This document shows, piece by piece, positions 1 to 11,109 of a stretch of DNA of 64,000 bases (the stretch's first letter is position 1; every line of letters begins with the position of its first letter). The notes beneath the pieces were generated by a model. That model made no database searches. It saw nothing but the letters and a program-made list of their open reading frames with translations, and was not told the DNA's origin. The position numbers and the translations under genes are program-made. This DNA comes from Capra hircus. Its lineage: Eukaryota > Chordata > Mammalia > Artiodactyla > Bovidae. The stretch is taken from NCBI RefSeq assembly GCF_001704415.2, contig NC_030819.1, positions 37,132,575 through 37,196,574 on the forward strand. The letters run 5' to 3'.

Positions 1-587
1 TAAAAACAATTTCCATTTATGGTATGAAGCTAGCAGTTTCACACCACAGGGGTCTGCTGCTTTTTATAATCTGAGGGCCTTAGACACGGAATGGTGTCCA
101 TTTGCAAATCATCCCCTTTGTGCTAACTTTCTCTCTTCTTAGTCTGTAAAATTTTCCGCTAGAAGAACCAAAAGGCCACAAAGCCCTCATATTCTCTATG
201 GGCGGGCAGCAATGTGGAGAGCAGACAGAGTAGGGGAGCTGAGTGTGTTTTGGCAGAGAGCCACGTGAAGAGACAATTCTTGGCTACATCGAGCTGCTCT
301 GTATTTATCTGTGATTGAAAGATGTGTAAATCATAGATCCAGCAGAAGTGCTTATACACAGTAGTCACCTTGTAAAAATGAGTGATTCTATAGCTTTTAT
401 TTGACACTGTTCTTATATAGACATATGAACAACTGTAGTGAAAATACCAATTTAAAACACAGCTGTGACACTTGCTTTAGGCTCCTGGAAAAATCATTTC
501 ATTGCTTATCTGACAACTAACTTCCAACACAGTTCTCTTTATTTTTCTTTCAAATTCCTCCTTTCTTTATTTTTATCTTCCAGCTTT
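1..587. other. Single-copy DNA, nothing recognised
   Basis: No repeat family, long reading frame or motif cluster stands out. The only open frame, 82 codons on the minus strand at 159-407, resembles no protein I know and is of a length expected by chance. Confidence 0.5.
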
Positions 588-823
588 AAAACTGGAGACC
601 TGGTGGTGCTGATTTAGTCACTAAGTTATGTCGGACTCTTGGGACACCACAGACTGTAGCCACCAGGCTCCTCTGTGTATGGGATTCTCCAGGCAAGAAA
701 ACTGGAGTGGGCTGCCATTTCCTTCTCCAGGGGATCTTCCTGACCCAGAGATCAAACCTGAGTCTCCTATGTTGCAGGCCGTTTCTTTTTCGCTGAGTCA
801 CCAGGGAAGCCCAAAACTGGAGA
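588..823 (-). mobile_element. Bov-tA SINE with 11-bp target-site duplication
   Basis: The body (599-812) reads as the reverse complement of Bov-tA: the BovA part lies on the left and the tRNA-Glu-like head on the right, ending in the usual ACCAGGGAAGCCC. Perfect direct repeats AAAACTGGAGA flank it at 588-598 and 813-823. This is a full-length insertion. The short open frames across it are SINE translations, not genes. Confidence 0.93.
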
Positions 824-900
824 TGTAGTAGAGAGTCATAATCTTCATTTCTCCCAGGCAAGAGATTGTGTTCCTAAGTGTCTGAATGGTGTTTCTTATT

Positions 901-1896
901 ATTCAGTTGAGTTCAGTGGCTCAGTCGTGTCTGACTCTGCGACCCCATGAATTACAGCACGCCAGGCCTCCCTGTCCATCACCAACTCCCGGAGTTCACT
1001 CAGACTCATGTCCATTGAGTCAGTGATGCCATCCAGCCATCTCATCCTCTGTCATCCCCTTCTCCTCCTGGCCCCAATCCCTCCCAGCATCAGAGTCTTT
1101 TCCAATGAGTCAACTCTTCGCATGAGGTGGCCAAAGTATTGGAGTTTCAGCTTCAACATCAGTCCTTCCATTGAACATCCAGGACTGATCTCCTTTAGAA
1201 TGGACAGGTTGGATCTCCTTGCAGTCCAAGGGACTCTCAAGAGTCTTCTCCAACACCACAGTTCAAAAGCATCAATTTTTTGGTGCCCTTCTTCACAGTC
1301 CAACTCTCATATCTATACATGACCACTGGAAAAACCATAGCCTTGACTCGACAGATCTTTGTTGACAAAGTAATGTCTCTGCTTTTGAATATGCTATCTA
1401 GGTTGGTCATAACTTTTCTTCCAAGGAGTAAGCGTCTTTTCATTTCATGGGTGCAGTCACCATCTGCAGTGATTTTGGAGCCCCCCAAAATAAAGTCTGA
1501 CACTGTTTCCACTGTTTCTCCATCTTTTTCTCATGAAGTGTTGCTTGGATGCCATGATCTTTGTTTTCTGAATGTTGACCATTAAGCCAACTTTTTCACT
1601 CTCCTCTTTCACTTTCATCAAGAGGCTTTTTAGTTCCTCTTCCCTTTCTGCCATAAGGGTGGTGTCATCTGCATATCTGAGGTTATTGATATTTCTCCTG
1701 GCAATCTTGATTCCAGCTTAGTTTCTTCCAGCCCAGCATTTCTCATGAGGTACTCTGCATATAAGTTAAATAAGCAGGGTGACAATATACAGCCTTGACG
1801 TACTCCTTTTCCTATTTGGAACCAGTCTGTTGTTCCATGTCCAGTTCTAACTGTTGCTTCCTGACCTGCATATTGTTTTCTCAAGAGGCGGGTCAG
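901..1896 (-). mobile_element. BovB LINE 3' portion, 5'-truncated
   Basis: On the minus strand this translates in broken frames into the C-terminal half of the BovB reverse transcriptase. Visible pieces are RQGCILSPCLFNLYAEY (1630-1884 frame), the SEKVG..NIQKTKIMAS segment, ESWTVKK and LQYFGHLMRRVDSLEK. The sense 3' end is at about 901 beside a TTCAGT tail. The YADD region is damaged (ITSDMQMTPPLW where LRYADDTTLM is expected), so it is a frameshifted, non-coding copy. Confidence 0.93.
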
Positions 1897-1904
1897 GTTA
1901 GGAT

Positions 1905-2120
1905 TGTGCTATTATGATAGAACAGATAGAGCTTGGACTCTAGATAAAGATTGTCTGGGATCTATTCTCTGTTACTGTCTGGTTGTGCAATTTTATCACT
2001 TATCTTTATCTCATCTCCTTATATGTTCCTATGAAGATAAAACTGTTTAATAAATGTAAAGATTTTAGAAAAGATTCTGGCACATAGTAACTGTTCTTTT
2101 TATGTTTTCCATTGTTACTC
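1905..2120 (+). mobile_element. MIR SINE, diverged
   Basis: MIR-like order of motifs: a TTGGACTCTAGA segment, GTTACTGTCTGGTTGTGCAATTT (cf. the tRNA-derived and core regions), a decayed pyrimidine tract, AATAAATGTAAAG and CTGGCACATAGTAACTG. Heavily mutated, as expected for this old family. Confidence 0.65.
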
Positions 2121-2187
2121 ATAGAATAAAGAACCCACTGCAATCCATTGGTTCGAAGAAAAAGTAATTATAGTGGTAAGTTTATAC

Positions 2188-2320
2188 TACTGGAGAAGCG
2201 CATGGAAACCCAGTCCAATATTCTTTCCTGGAAAATCCCACAGACAGAGGAGACTAGCAGGCTGCAGTCTTCAGGGTTGCACAGAGTCAGACATGACTGA
2301 AGCAACTTAACACCCACACA
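2188..2320 (+). mobile_element. Bov-tA fragment, 3' part only
   Basis: Begins within the BovA body (GGAGAAGCGCATGGAAACCC) and ends with the GACATGACTGAAGCAACTTA tail followed by a CA-rich stretch. The tRNA-like head is missing. Strongly diverged. Confidence 0.75.
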
Positions 2321-2585
2321 ATCAAGGTTATTCTGAAGACTCTCAAATTTCCCAGAACGAAAGATTCAATTACAAACCAGTTGAGAGAGCCACTACTTGA
2401 ATAGAGAAGTTAAATAGCATTCCAACCTTATAAACCTTTCTTTATCTACCTAATAAAAACTCTAATCGTTAATGTCCTGATCACCTTTCACCATAGTCCT
2501 CTGGACTTGAGGCCATGGAAGCTCACTGAAGTAAAGTCTTTATCTGCATAGCCCCATCTAATCACAATTCTCACAAGAAATGTCA

Positions 2586-3138
2586 AAGGAGCACCATAAG
2601 TTCAGTTCAGTTGCTCAGTCGTGTTGGACTCCTTGCAACCCCATGGACTACAGCATGCCAGGCCTCCCTGTCCAACACCAACTCGTGGAGTTTACTCAAA
2701 CTCGTGTCCATTGAGTCGGTGATGCCATCCAACCATCTCATCTGTCATCCATCTCCTTCTCCTCCCGCCTTCAATCTTTCCCAGCATCAGGGTCTTTTCC
2801 AATGAATCAGTTCTTCAAATCAGGTGGCCAGAGTATTGGAGTTTCATCTTCAGCATCAGTCCTTCCAATGAATATTCAAGATTGATTTCTTTTTGATCTC
2901 CTTGCAGTCCAAGCAACTCTCAAGAGTCTTCTCCACCACCACAGTTCAAAAGCATCAATTCTTCGGCACTCAGCTTTCTTCACAGTCCAACTCTGACATC
3001 CATACATGAATACTGAAAAACCATAGCTTTGACTAGACAGACCTTTGCTGGCAAAGTAACATCTCTGCTTTTGAATATGCTGTCTAGGTTGGTCACAACT
3101 TTTCTTCCAAGAAGCAAGTGTTTTTTAAGGAGCATCAC
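2586..3138 (-). mobile_element. BovB LINE 3' end with 12-bp target-site duplication
   Basis: Body about 2598-3126. The minus strand gives the C-terminal BovB segment (LLLGRKVVTNLDSIFKSRDVT, then LVKAMVF) in broken frames. AAGGAGCACCAT at 2586-2597 and AAGGAGCATCAC at 3127-3138 look like a target-site duplication with two later changes. The copy is severely 5' truncated. Confidence 0.9.
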
Positions 3139-3769
3139 AGCCACCTCTAAAGACCTATATATACTTGGCAATGTGACAACTCACAGAGTAGAATCAGCAA
3201 TTTCCATGAAGTAAAAATGACATATCAAGTTATTATTGCTGAACCCTTCGGAAGCCACAGTTAGAATACTGCTAATTCTGCTTAGCAATATTGCTTAGCA
3301 GAATATTGCTAATTAAGATTGTTTATGTTATAAACATTAACTGATTTTATTCATTCAGTTACTCAACTTAAAATGAACTCATCAAAGACAAATGTTGAGA
3401 CCTCCATTTTAAATAGGGAAGAACTCAGTAATTAGCATCATCTCTCTCATTGAGGAAACCAATGGTTCTTTAATTTAATTTCTTCAGAACAACAAAAACT
3501 AACAAGAGAGTGAACAATTTTCTGATAAAATCCTGGGGAACTGAGAAACAGAAGATCAGCCGATTACTCAAAGCTTCTTTATCCTGAGGTTATTTGTTAA
3601 TTGCTGAGCCTGGGGGAGATCATCATAACAGAACAGCACTTTTGCAGATTATTGGAGCTGCCAAAGCCCAGAATTCAAAATTTGAAACGCTGATAAACCA
3701 GGCCCCAATTTCAGCACCCCCCCCCAAGAATTGAAATTAACTGAATGAATAGGTTTTGCATAAGGTTAG
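3139..3769. other. Single-copy DNA
   Basis: AT-rich sequence with no family recognised. A run of nine C (3717-3725) is the only low-complexity feature. Confidence 0.4.
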
Positions 3770-4080
3770 ACATAGCTAAAGAGAGAATTCATGAACCGAA
3801 AAAATAGATAATAAAAAATTACTAAGAAAGTAAAGAAACAGACAAAGAAATGAAAGTGCAGCATAGGGAGACAGAAAATATAGTGAACAGAAGGATAGGT
3901 CAGAGAAAATGAAATAAAGGCATTAATAAAAGGTGTACTTAATCCCTAGAACTAAGGAGAAACATCAATTCACAGAACCAAGAATTCCAAGAAATCACCT
4001 GCCGTATAAATGAAAAGATATCCATATCTATACACATCATAGTAAAACCACAGAAAAACATAATTAACATATTCTCATCC
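3770..4080 (+). mobile_element. Possible old L1/HAL1 fragment
   Basis: An A-rich stretch whose order of motifs (GAACCAAGAATTCC, AAATGAAAAGATATCCA, then ACACATCATAGTAAAACCACAGAAAA) resembles the ORF1 region of old mammalian L1 or HAL1. No open frame survives. The assignment is tentative. Confidence 0.4.
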
Positions 4081-4470
4081 CACAAGGCGCTTACAACCTA
4101 AGAAGTTAAGCATCAAGGTAGCGCATGTATCAGCTATGTGCCAGCCTTATTTTAAGATTTGGTCTTGTTTTTGATGTTGCAGCATTAAACTTTACATACA
4201 AATTCACTTTAACCCGTTTTACTTAGATGCAAAAGAACAATTTCACTTTTACTTAGTCCAGGATACAATAGTGAATCCACAGGAAATATCCAGCTCTCCT
4301 GGCCTCCCCCTCAGTTCCACAGAGACACTCGGAGCAGCAAATAAGAATCTGAGAAATCTAAGAAGCCCTCATCAGTTCTCAACAAAGTAAAAGTATCTCA
4401 TAGCCTGTTTTCATGTCAACAGTCAGAAGGGGGCGTTTACAAACAGACACCCCTACACACATATAATCAT
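4081..4470. other. Single-copy DNA
   Basis: Nothing recognised; no frame, tandem repeat or known family. Confidence 0.4.
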
Positions 4471-4474
4471 TTCT

Positions 4475-4718
4475 GAGGGAAACACGTGGGCTTCCTCAGT
4501 GCCTCAGTGGTAAAGAGTCTGCCTGCCATACAGGAGACACATAAGACGCTGATTCGATCCCTGGGTTGAGAAGATCCCCTGGAGAAGGGCATGGCAACCC
4601 ATTCCAGTATTCTTGCCTGGAGAATCCCCATGAACAGAGGAGCCTGGCAGGCTACAGTCCACAGATTCGCAAACAGTGGGACGTGATTGAAGCGACTGAG
4701 CATGTACGAGGGAGACAC
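4475..4718 (+). mobile_element. Bov-tA SINE with 11-bp target-site duplication
   Basis: Full-length sense-strand copy (body about 4486-4707), from GTGGGCTTCCTCAGTGCCTC through GAAGATCCCCTGGAG to a GCGACTGAGCATG end. GAGGGAAACAC (4475-4485) and GAGGGAGACAC (4708-4718) are the duplicated target, with one mismatch. Confidence 0.92.
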
Positions 4719-4954
4719 ACAGATGGCATTTCTACCTAACAAGTAATAGCCAGTGCATTTCTCTTAACAGATGCTTAACTTAATAGAGTATACATTCAAA
4801 ATGCATATAATATTTTTACTTCCAAATAGAAAACAAAAACCAAGTCTTGTAATTCCATAGTTATTAGTATCTAGAAGAATGCTCTACACACAAGAAGCGG
4901 TATTTATTGTAGTAGAATATGAACTTTATCATTCTTCCCCCAAACCAGTGATTT

Positions 4955-5125
4955 ACTAGGGAGCATGATATAATGGACAGGGACATAGTTGAGTTCCAGT
5001 CTCAGTCCTGTCGTTTACTGGCTGTGTGGTCATATATAGGTTTCTTATCCTCCTCTCTGGGCCTCCATTTCCTTGCTAACATATTGATGCAATAGACAAC
5101 GGTGGGACTGAGTATGTGGCATATG
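4955..5125 (+). mobile_element. MIR SINE
   Basis: Shows the MIR core: CAGTCCTGTCGTTTACTGGCTGTGTGGTCA, then a decayed TTATCCTCCTCTCTGGGCCTCCATTTCC stretch. Old and diverged. Confidence 0.75.
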
Positions 5126-5189
5126 CTCCTGACCTAACACTTTAAGTATCTTTCCCCCAATTTTCTATAATGCTCTCCATTACTATATG

Positions 5190-5440
5190 TTGTAATAGAC
5201 CCTGGAGCCTGAATACTTGGATCAAAATCCTGGTACTTACACTTAATATATGATCATGGGCAAGTTAGTTAAATTCCTCATGCTTTACTTTCCTAAACTG
5301 TAAAATGAAGATGATTATAGCATTTAACTTTTAAGGCTGTTGCAAATGGAAATGAGTAAACATCTGTAAAGTGCTTAGAACAATGCTTGGCACATAGTAG
5401 GCACTCAATTATATTATTATTACTATTAGCTATAATCATT
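5190..5440 (+). mobile_element. MIR SINE, well preserved
   Basis: Nearly complete sense-strand MIR: CTGGAGCCTGAATAC, ATCATGGGCAAGTTAGTTAA, CCTAAACTGTAAAATGAAGA, GTAAAGTGCTTAGAACAATG, CTTGGCACATAGTAGGCACT and a TATTATTATTACTATTA end. The best MIR in the window. Confidence 0.88.
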
Positions 5441-5586
5441 AGATTGAATGATGAAATTGCTATTCTTAAGAAGATAGTGCTGATTTCATATACTTCACAT
5501 AATAGTGTATGTTCCTGCCACATGTCACCTGTGAGTACCTGGCCCAAACTGAACTAATGAATCTCTTCCCAGGCATTTTCTTTCTT

Positions 5587-5588
<2 letters not shown>

Positions 5589-5618
<30 letters not shown>
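5589..5618. repeat. 30-base poly-T tract
   Basis: Uninterrupted run of T directly after a TTTC-rich run. It could be the poly-A tail of a minus-strand retroposon, but I could not recognise a body to its right. Expected to be length-variable. Confidence 0.9.
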
Positions 5619-5619
<1 letters not shown>

Positions 5620-5861
5620 AGTAACAGTAGTTAGGCTGAAAGATATAAAGCTCAGGAGTCATTAGCAACAGTGTTTCCATTATGGAGAGAAAACCAGAAA
5701 TAAATAGGAGAAAGAAACAGAGGGGGAGGAAAACTAAGTCCACAAACAGAAAAGTGATGATAGACAGTATCCTGATGGCCTTGAGATCTAAGTCTATCCA
5801 GCTGTCTGCAAAGCCCAGCTGCAGTCTCACAGATGGTTTATTCTGAGATAACCTGGCATAG

Positions 5862-5990
5862 GTGTGTGCATGCACGCTGTCACTTCAGTCGTGTCCAGCT
5901 CTTTGCGACCCCATGGAATACACCAGGCTCCTCTGTCCTCCCTGGGATTTTCCAGGCAAGAACACTGGAGTGGGTTGCCATGTCCTTCTA
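5862..5990 (-). mobile_element. Bov-tA fragment, BovA part
   Basis: Reverse complement of the BovA half: CACTTCAGTCGTGTCCAGCT through GGAGTGGGTTGCCATGTCCTTCT. The tRNA-like head is missing, so the sequence stops mid-element. Confidence 0.85.
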
Positions 5991-6540
5991 CAACCTGGCA
6001 TACTTCTCCCTACAAATTAAGCTTTCTGCTTAAACGTTTTCAAACAAGTTTTCTCTTTCTTCGAACAAGAGAGCTCCAACAAATATACTGTGTTTATAAG
6101 CTTAGAATAATCACATCTATCATGGAGGATTTTGAGCTTATTAAAGGAATGGATATAATGTATGTGATGATTCATTCAAAGTATCTGGCATGAGAGAAAA
6201 CATGGCTTATATTAATTCTTTCACTGTAATCTAAATTATCTGGTATACATGTTGTGAAAGACAGACAAATACAGAGGCTTAGATTATACCAGATGAGATG
6301 CAGATGTGATTCAAGACAGTTGGAATAAAACCTTTTGCCTGGCCATTTGTTAATAAAACTTCCAAGAAAGCACATCTCCAAGTTCTAGCTCTGTGAAAGT
6401 TTTCCAACTTCAAGCTTTCCCAAATAGATTAATCAGGTCTTTATTATGAAATGAAATTCATCCAGCTCCAAATTGTGCTTATGTTAAGGCTTTGTTCCAA
6501 TTCATCTAATTTCTTTCCTTTTTTAAAAGACTTCCTAAGA
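5991..6540. other. Single-copy DNA
   Basis: AT-rich, no recognised family or supported frame. Confidence 0.4.
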
Positions 6541-6546
6541 CTCCTT

Positions 6547-6768
6547 GGCTTCCCTGGTGGCTCAGTGGTAAAGAATCCTCCTGCCAATGCAAGAAATGTA
6601 AGTTCGATCCCTAGGCCAGGAAGATCCCCTGGAGAAGGAAATGGCAACCCACGCTAGTATCCTTGCCTGGGAAATCCCATGGACAGAGAAGCCTGGTAGG
6701 CTACAGTCCATGGGGTTGCAAAAGAGTAGGACAGGACTTAGTGACTAAACCACAACAACAAACAAAAC
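6547..6768 (+). mobile_element. Bov-tA SINE, full length
   Basis: Starts GGCTTCCCTGGTGGCTCAGT (pol III A-box region), with an intact B-box GTTCGATCC at 6602-6610, then the BovA body and a GTGACTAAACC end followed by an AACAACAAACAAAA tail. No clear target duplication. Confidence 0.92.
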
Positions 6769-7317
6769 TGCTTACCTGTTACTTACTTCAGTCTTTGCCT
6801 TTGTGTTCCATGTTTTTTATCCCAAGAACCTTCAGAAAAAATCCTGACATGTATTTTGCCTTCTTTATTGGCCTGACTCCTAATCAAGAGTTTAGGAGTT
6901 AATGCAATTAACATGGCATTCTTTTGGAATTAATAATTGCATTTAGCAAAGTCACTAGATACAAGGCCAGTGTTATATTTCAAAGCAACTTTATGTTTAT
7001 ATAACAGCAACAAATTTGTATAAAATAAATTTAAGAAATCACATTTACAATGACAATGTTAAACATGAAATATCTAACAATAAATGTAATTTCAAAAACT
7101 AGCACAAACTCTATACAAAGATGATATAACATTTTTCGGAAAAATTAAACAAGACTTAAATTAAACAAGACTTCTCTCCAAATTGATCACTGCAACCCCC
7201 TTCAATAAAAGGTCTTCAGATTATATTTTATGGAAACGTATACACTTAATCTAGACAACCAAGAATAACTGAGATAATTTTAAATAAGAATAAAGGTGGA
7301 AGATTTTTAGTTCTATA

Positions 7318-7537
7318 ATGTTGCTGTTGTAGTTGCTAGGTCTTGTCCAACTCTTTGGGACCCAATGGACTACCCTTCTAGGCTCCTTGGTCCATGGGAT
7401 TTTCAAGACAAGAATACTGTAGTGGGTTGCCATTTCCTTCTGCAGGGGATCATCCTGACCCAGGGATCAAATTTGAGTCTCCTGCACTCCTGCTTTGCAG
7501 GCAGATTCTTTACTCCTGAACCACCAGGGAAGCCCCA
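7318..7537 (-). mobile_element. Bov-tA SINE inside L1
   Basis: Reverse-strand copy from a TTGCTGTTGTAGTTGCTAGG tail to AACCACCAGGGAAGCCCC, with the tRNA-like head at right. It splits the L1 ORF2 remnant, which resumes at about 7538. Confidence 0.93.
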
Positions 7538-7670
7538 AAGTTGTGTAATAAAGCTATGCTAATTAAGACAATGTAGTATTAGCAAAAGGGTAGAGAAGGT
7601 CCAGAACAGAAATTGCAGAACTAGAACAAAAGAGAAAATCCAGAAAAACACCCAGGCATTTAAGGACACT

Positions 7671-8208
7671 TGCTTACTCCTTGGAAGGAAAGTTATGCCC
7701 AATCTAGATAGCATATTGAAAAGCAGAGACATTAGTTTGCCAACAAAGGTCCATCTAGTCAAGGTTATGGTTTTTCCAGTAGTCATGTATAGATGTGAGA
7801 ATTGGACTGTGAAGAAAGCTGAGCACCGAAGAATTGATGCTTTTGAACTGTGGTGTTGGAGAAGATTCTTGAGAGTCCCTTGCACTGCAAGAAGATCCAA
7901 CCAGTCCATTCTAAAGGAGATCAGTCCTGGGTGTTCATTGGAAGGACTGATGTTGAAGCTGAAACTCCAATACTTTGGCCACCTCATGCGAAGAGTTGAC
8001 TCATTGGAAAAGACCCTGATGCTGGGAGGGATTGTGGGCAGGAGGAGAAGGGGATGACAGAAGATGAGATGGCTAGATGGCATCACCGACTCAATGGACA
8101 TGAGTTTGGGTAAACTCGGGGAGTTGGTGATGGACAGGGAGGCCTGGCATGCTGCGATTCATCGGGTCGCAAGGAGTCAGACACTACTGAGTGACTGAAC
8201 TGAACTGA
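7671..8208 (+). mobile_element. BovB LINE 3' end inside L1
   Basis: Sense-strand BovB C-terminus from TGCTTACTCCTTGGAAGGAA to the TGAACTGAACTGA tail. The frame 7695-8057 (120 codons) reads MPNLDSILKSRDISLPTKVH, then TVKKAEHRRIDAFELWCWRR and LQYFGHLMRRVDSLEK, ending at a stop shortly before the usual C-terminus. 5' truncated. Only short CATT-type target repeats are visible. Confidence 0.93.
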
Positions 8209-9035
8209 CATTACAAAACTGGTACTGCAAAAAGTGATTCTGGGAAAAGATGGACTTTTCAGTAGATGATCATGAGTTAATTGGATGAGCACATGGAATC
8301 AACTGAATGTTGACTCCTAACTAAGACCATATACAAAAATCAATTCCAGACAGATTATTAATCTAAATGTTAATGGTGCCAGATTAAGGCTTCTAGAAAA
8401 TAATGCAATTTCTAGAAAGAAATTGTCTTCAAATCTTTGCAGTAGGCAAAGATTTTCTAAACAGAACTAAAAAACCATTAATCATAAGTTAAAACTAAGA
8501 AATTCTGTATCTCAGAAGAAACCTTCAAGAGAGTTTAAGAGGTTAGCCACAGATAGGGGAAAATAGTGTCTGAAACATTTATAAACAAGTGACACTTATG
8601 CCAAGTATATGAAGAACTGAATTGAAAAATGAGCAAAAGTTTTAGACATTTCATAAAAGAGGATATACCAATGGCCAGTAAACAAAGGAAAACACGCTAG
8701 TCTCGTTAGTTATCAGGAATCGTAAAATAAAACATGACAACATTACACACTCCTTGAAAAATTTAGAATAGCCAAAGTTAAATAGATTGACAAAACTAAG
8801 GGGTACTGTAGAAATGGAAGAACTGGGAATTTGCATACTGATCAAGTGAATGCAAATTGGAAAAAAAAATATTTTGGAAAACCTATGACAATACAGGGAA
8901 GTAGAAGGGAACTTTTGAAGTACTGGGAATATGCTGTTTCTTGATCTGTGTTATTTATCAAGCTATATTCTTGGTATACGTGCAAATATAACAATGTACA
9001 GTATGTATGTTACACTGCGTTGAATATATGTTTTG

Positions 9036-9489
9036 TTTAGTTATTTTTTTTTCCTAGCCAAGCTCTTTTCACACATTAATTGGTATTTTATGATAAGTTG
9101 CTGGTAAACTGAATTTTATTTCTTATTTTCAATGACAATGTAATCTCATTGGTAAAAATTTGATCTTAAAAAGATACTACAGCCAAATTAGAAAAAAATA
9201 CATATACAAACCATTATAGTAGATAATAAATATTACTGCATTTTAGCTTCAACAACATAATCATACTCAAAGAAGACTCCTCCTACAGGGAACCTCTCAG
9301 CAAAGGTAAAAACAGTGAACCAAACAGGCTCTCTGATGTCTGAGATAGATCAATCACCAAATATTTACTGGCTGTTTATCATATTTAACATGAGCTACTA
9401 CAGAGAAAGAAATATAGATTTGATCACTTTCTAGGAGGTTTGAATTGCACTTAAGTATTGGGGGGTGGGGAAGCATTTATTAATCCAAT
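9036..9489. other. Single-copy DNA
   Basis: No recognised family; low GC, no supported frame. Confidence 0.4.
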
Positions 9490-9775
9490 GTATTAAACGA
9501 TTATATTAAATTGCACAGGTTGCCAAGAGAAAGAAAGCATTTTAGATGGGCCTGGTCAAGGAACACTTTCTGGAAGAGGTAGTTTTATCAGGATTATAAT
9601 GAATATATTAAGGGTGTATTGAGTACTGGAGGCTAGTGATTAGATAAGGTTGGAATGGTTAAAATTAAATCATCATTGAATAAATGAATGTTGGATACAG
9701 ACTGTGTAAGCCTAGGCATAATGGAGAATCACTAAAGGTTTCGAGCCAAGAAATGATATGATTTGTTCCCTTAAG
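9490..9775 (-). mobile_element. L2-type LINE fragment, diverged
   Basis: Weak similarity to the reverse complement of the L2 3' region: GGCCTGGTCAAGGAACACTTTCTGGAAGAGG, then AATCACTAAAGGTTTCGAGCCAAGAAATGATATGATTTG (the reverse of the usual ATGTCACTCCTCTGCTCAAAA..CC stretch). Confidence 0.5.
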
Positions 9776-9829
9776 AAAAAGTTAATCACTTGTTTCTCCC
9801 ATTACATGTATCTTAATCAAATTCTGGTA

Positions 9830-10012
9830 TGAATTATAGTTTGTTCTTCCTATGCTTATCTTGCTCATTAGATAGCAACTAACCCTCTTGAAGTCAAGCA
9901 TCAATTAACAGTCATCTTATTTCATCCTAGGACATCCAGATTAGAGTCTTACACATGGTTCACTCTCAATAGTTGTGTGTTAAGTTAATCAATCAATAAA
10001 TCAGTCAATAAT
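9830..10012 (+). mobile_element. L2 LINE 3' end
   Basis: Sense-strand L2 terminus: CTTGAAGTCAAGCATC (cf. CTTGAGGGCAGGGA), TTTCATCCTAGGACATCCAG, GAGTCTTACACATGGTTCAC, TCAATAGTTGTGTGTTAAGT and a short AATCAATCAATAAATCAGTC end. Confidence 0.55.
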
Positions 10013-10639
10013 ACAGGTAAAATAAAGACACCCATCAACAAAAACATAATAAATCTAGAGTCGTGACTTTAATAAATTAATTGTGAGACTATGGAAATGT
10101 AAATGGATGGTTAAAAACGTTAGGAAAAAGCAAAATGGTTCTTAGTGAATCTAGGAGAAAAGAAGACCGTGAGTTGTCTGGGGAATCTGCGAGGGAGCTT
10201 AGAAGCAGTCTAGAGAGTCAGTGCTTGAAGACTTCTTGGCTCCTGAATTGGTAATGACTATGAAGTGCTTCACAGATTGGAGACCAGCTCCTTTAGGACC
10301 AAGTAGGTTGGTATTTATGGACTCTCACCATAACAGTATTTACTTTCTTTTGGAAATTAATAGATAAATCTAGTATGGTAATTAGTTTTGGGAGTCATAA
10401 GATGAAACATGCTCTGTAAGAAGCAAATTATATATGTTCAACCATTTAGTTGTTTTCAGCTTCTAATCATTACTACTGAAAATATTCAAAAATAAGCAAT
10501 AAAAAGAGAGGCATTCATTTTTCTTACAGCTTTTAACCAAGTTAATGATCTTTAAAGTGGCTTTTGGTATATTTAAATGAGGAAGCATTACTGTGTAGCT
10601 TTAGTAAAACAGCCCTGAGTAAACCTGTCTCCTTGACCA
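10013..10639. other. Single-copy DNA
   Basis: Nothing recognised on either strand. Confidence 0.4.
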
Positions 10640-10770
10640 TGATCAAGTTACATTTCCTCTTTACTAGCTAGTATCAAAGAGAGCATTAAGTGCACTAAAG
10701 CATATACAGCACCCAGTATAACAGTTAGATCATAGTAGGTATTCAATAAACGTTCATTTTCCTTCAAGTA
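10640..10770 (+). mobile_element. MIR or L2 3'-end remnant
   Basis: Ends with ATCATAGTAGGTATTCAATAAACGTTCATTTT, the shared 3' signature of the MIR and L2 families. The upstream part is too decayed to choose between them. Confidence 0.5.
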
Positions 10771-10869
10771 TGCTAAACGAGGTAAAACATAAGTTAACAA
10801 ATTATGAACCAGGTAAACATTTTTTCCATACAGACCTTTTGCTTTCAAATAACTCTGATCATATTAAGC

Positions 10870-11109
10870 ATTATTGTGTATGCTGCTGCTGCTGTTTAGT
10901 CGCTAAGTCATATCCAATTCTTTGCAACCACATGGACTGCAGCCTGTCAGGCTCCTCTGTCTGTGGGGTTTTCTAAGCAAGAATACTGGAGTGGGATGCC
11001 ATTTCCCTCTCCAGGGATCTTCCTGACCCAGAGATTGAACCTGTGTCTCCTGCTTTGCAGGCGGATTCCTTACTGCTGAGGCACCTGGGAAGCCCCTATT
11101 ACTATGTAT
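10870..11109 (-). mobile_element. Bov-tA SINE with probable target-site duplication
   Basis: Full-length reverse copy starting in a GCTGCTGCTGCTG tail and ending ACCTGGGAAGCCCC. ATTATTGTGTAT (10870-10881) and ATTACTATGTAT (11098-11109) are a probable duplicated target with two changes. Confidence 0.92.

Larger units (their letters stand above)
6930..9035 (+). mobile_element. Old L1 LINE, ORF2 3' half plus 3' UTR, interrupted twice
   Basis: Once the insertions are taken out, the L1 ORF2 landmarks run in order: TTTAGCAAAGTCACTAGATACAA (6951), CACATTTACAATGACAATG, AATAAAGCTATGCTAATTAAGACA (7546), ACTAAGACCATATACAAAAATCAA (8321), GCTTCTAGAAAATAATGCAA, TTTTCTAAACAGAACT, GAACTGAATTGAAAAATGAGCAAAAG and a 3'-UTR-like TGTACAGTATGTATGTTACACT. 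Full of stops. A Bov-tA (7318-7537) and a BovB (7671-8208) lie inside, so both are younger. Confidence 0.82.

Noticed and set aside
5525..5875. 116-codon frame with a long lysine run
   Set aside because: The lysines are the 30-base poly-T tract read on the minus strand.
6547..6640. tRNA-like sequence with A and B boxes
   Set aside because: This is the tRNA-Glu-derived head of a Bov-tA SINE, not a folding tRNA gene.
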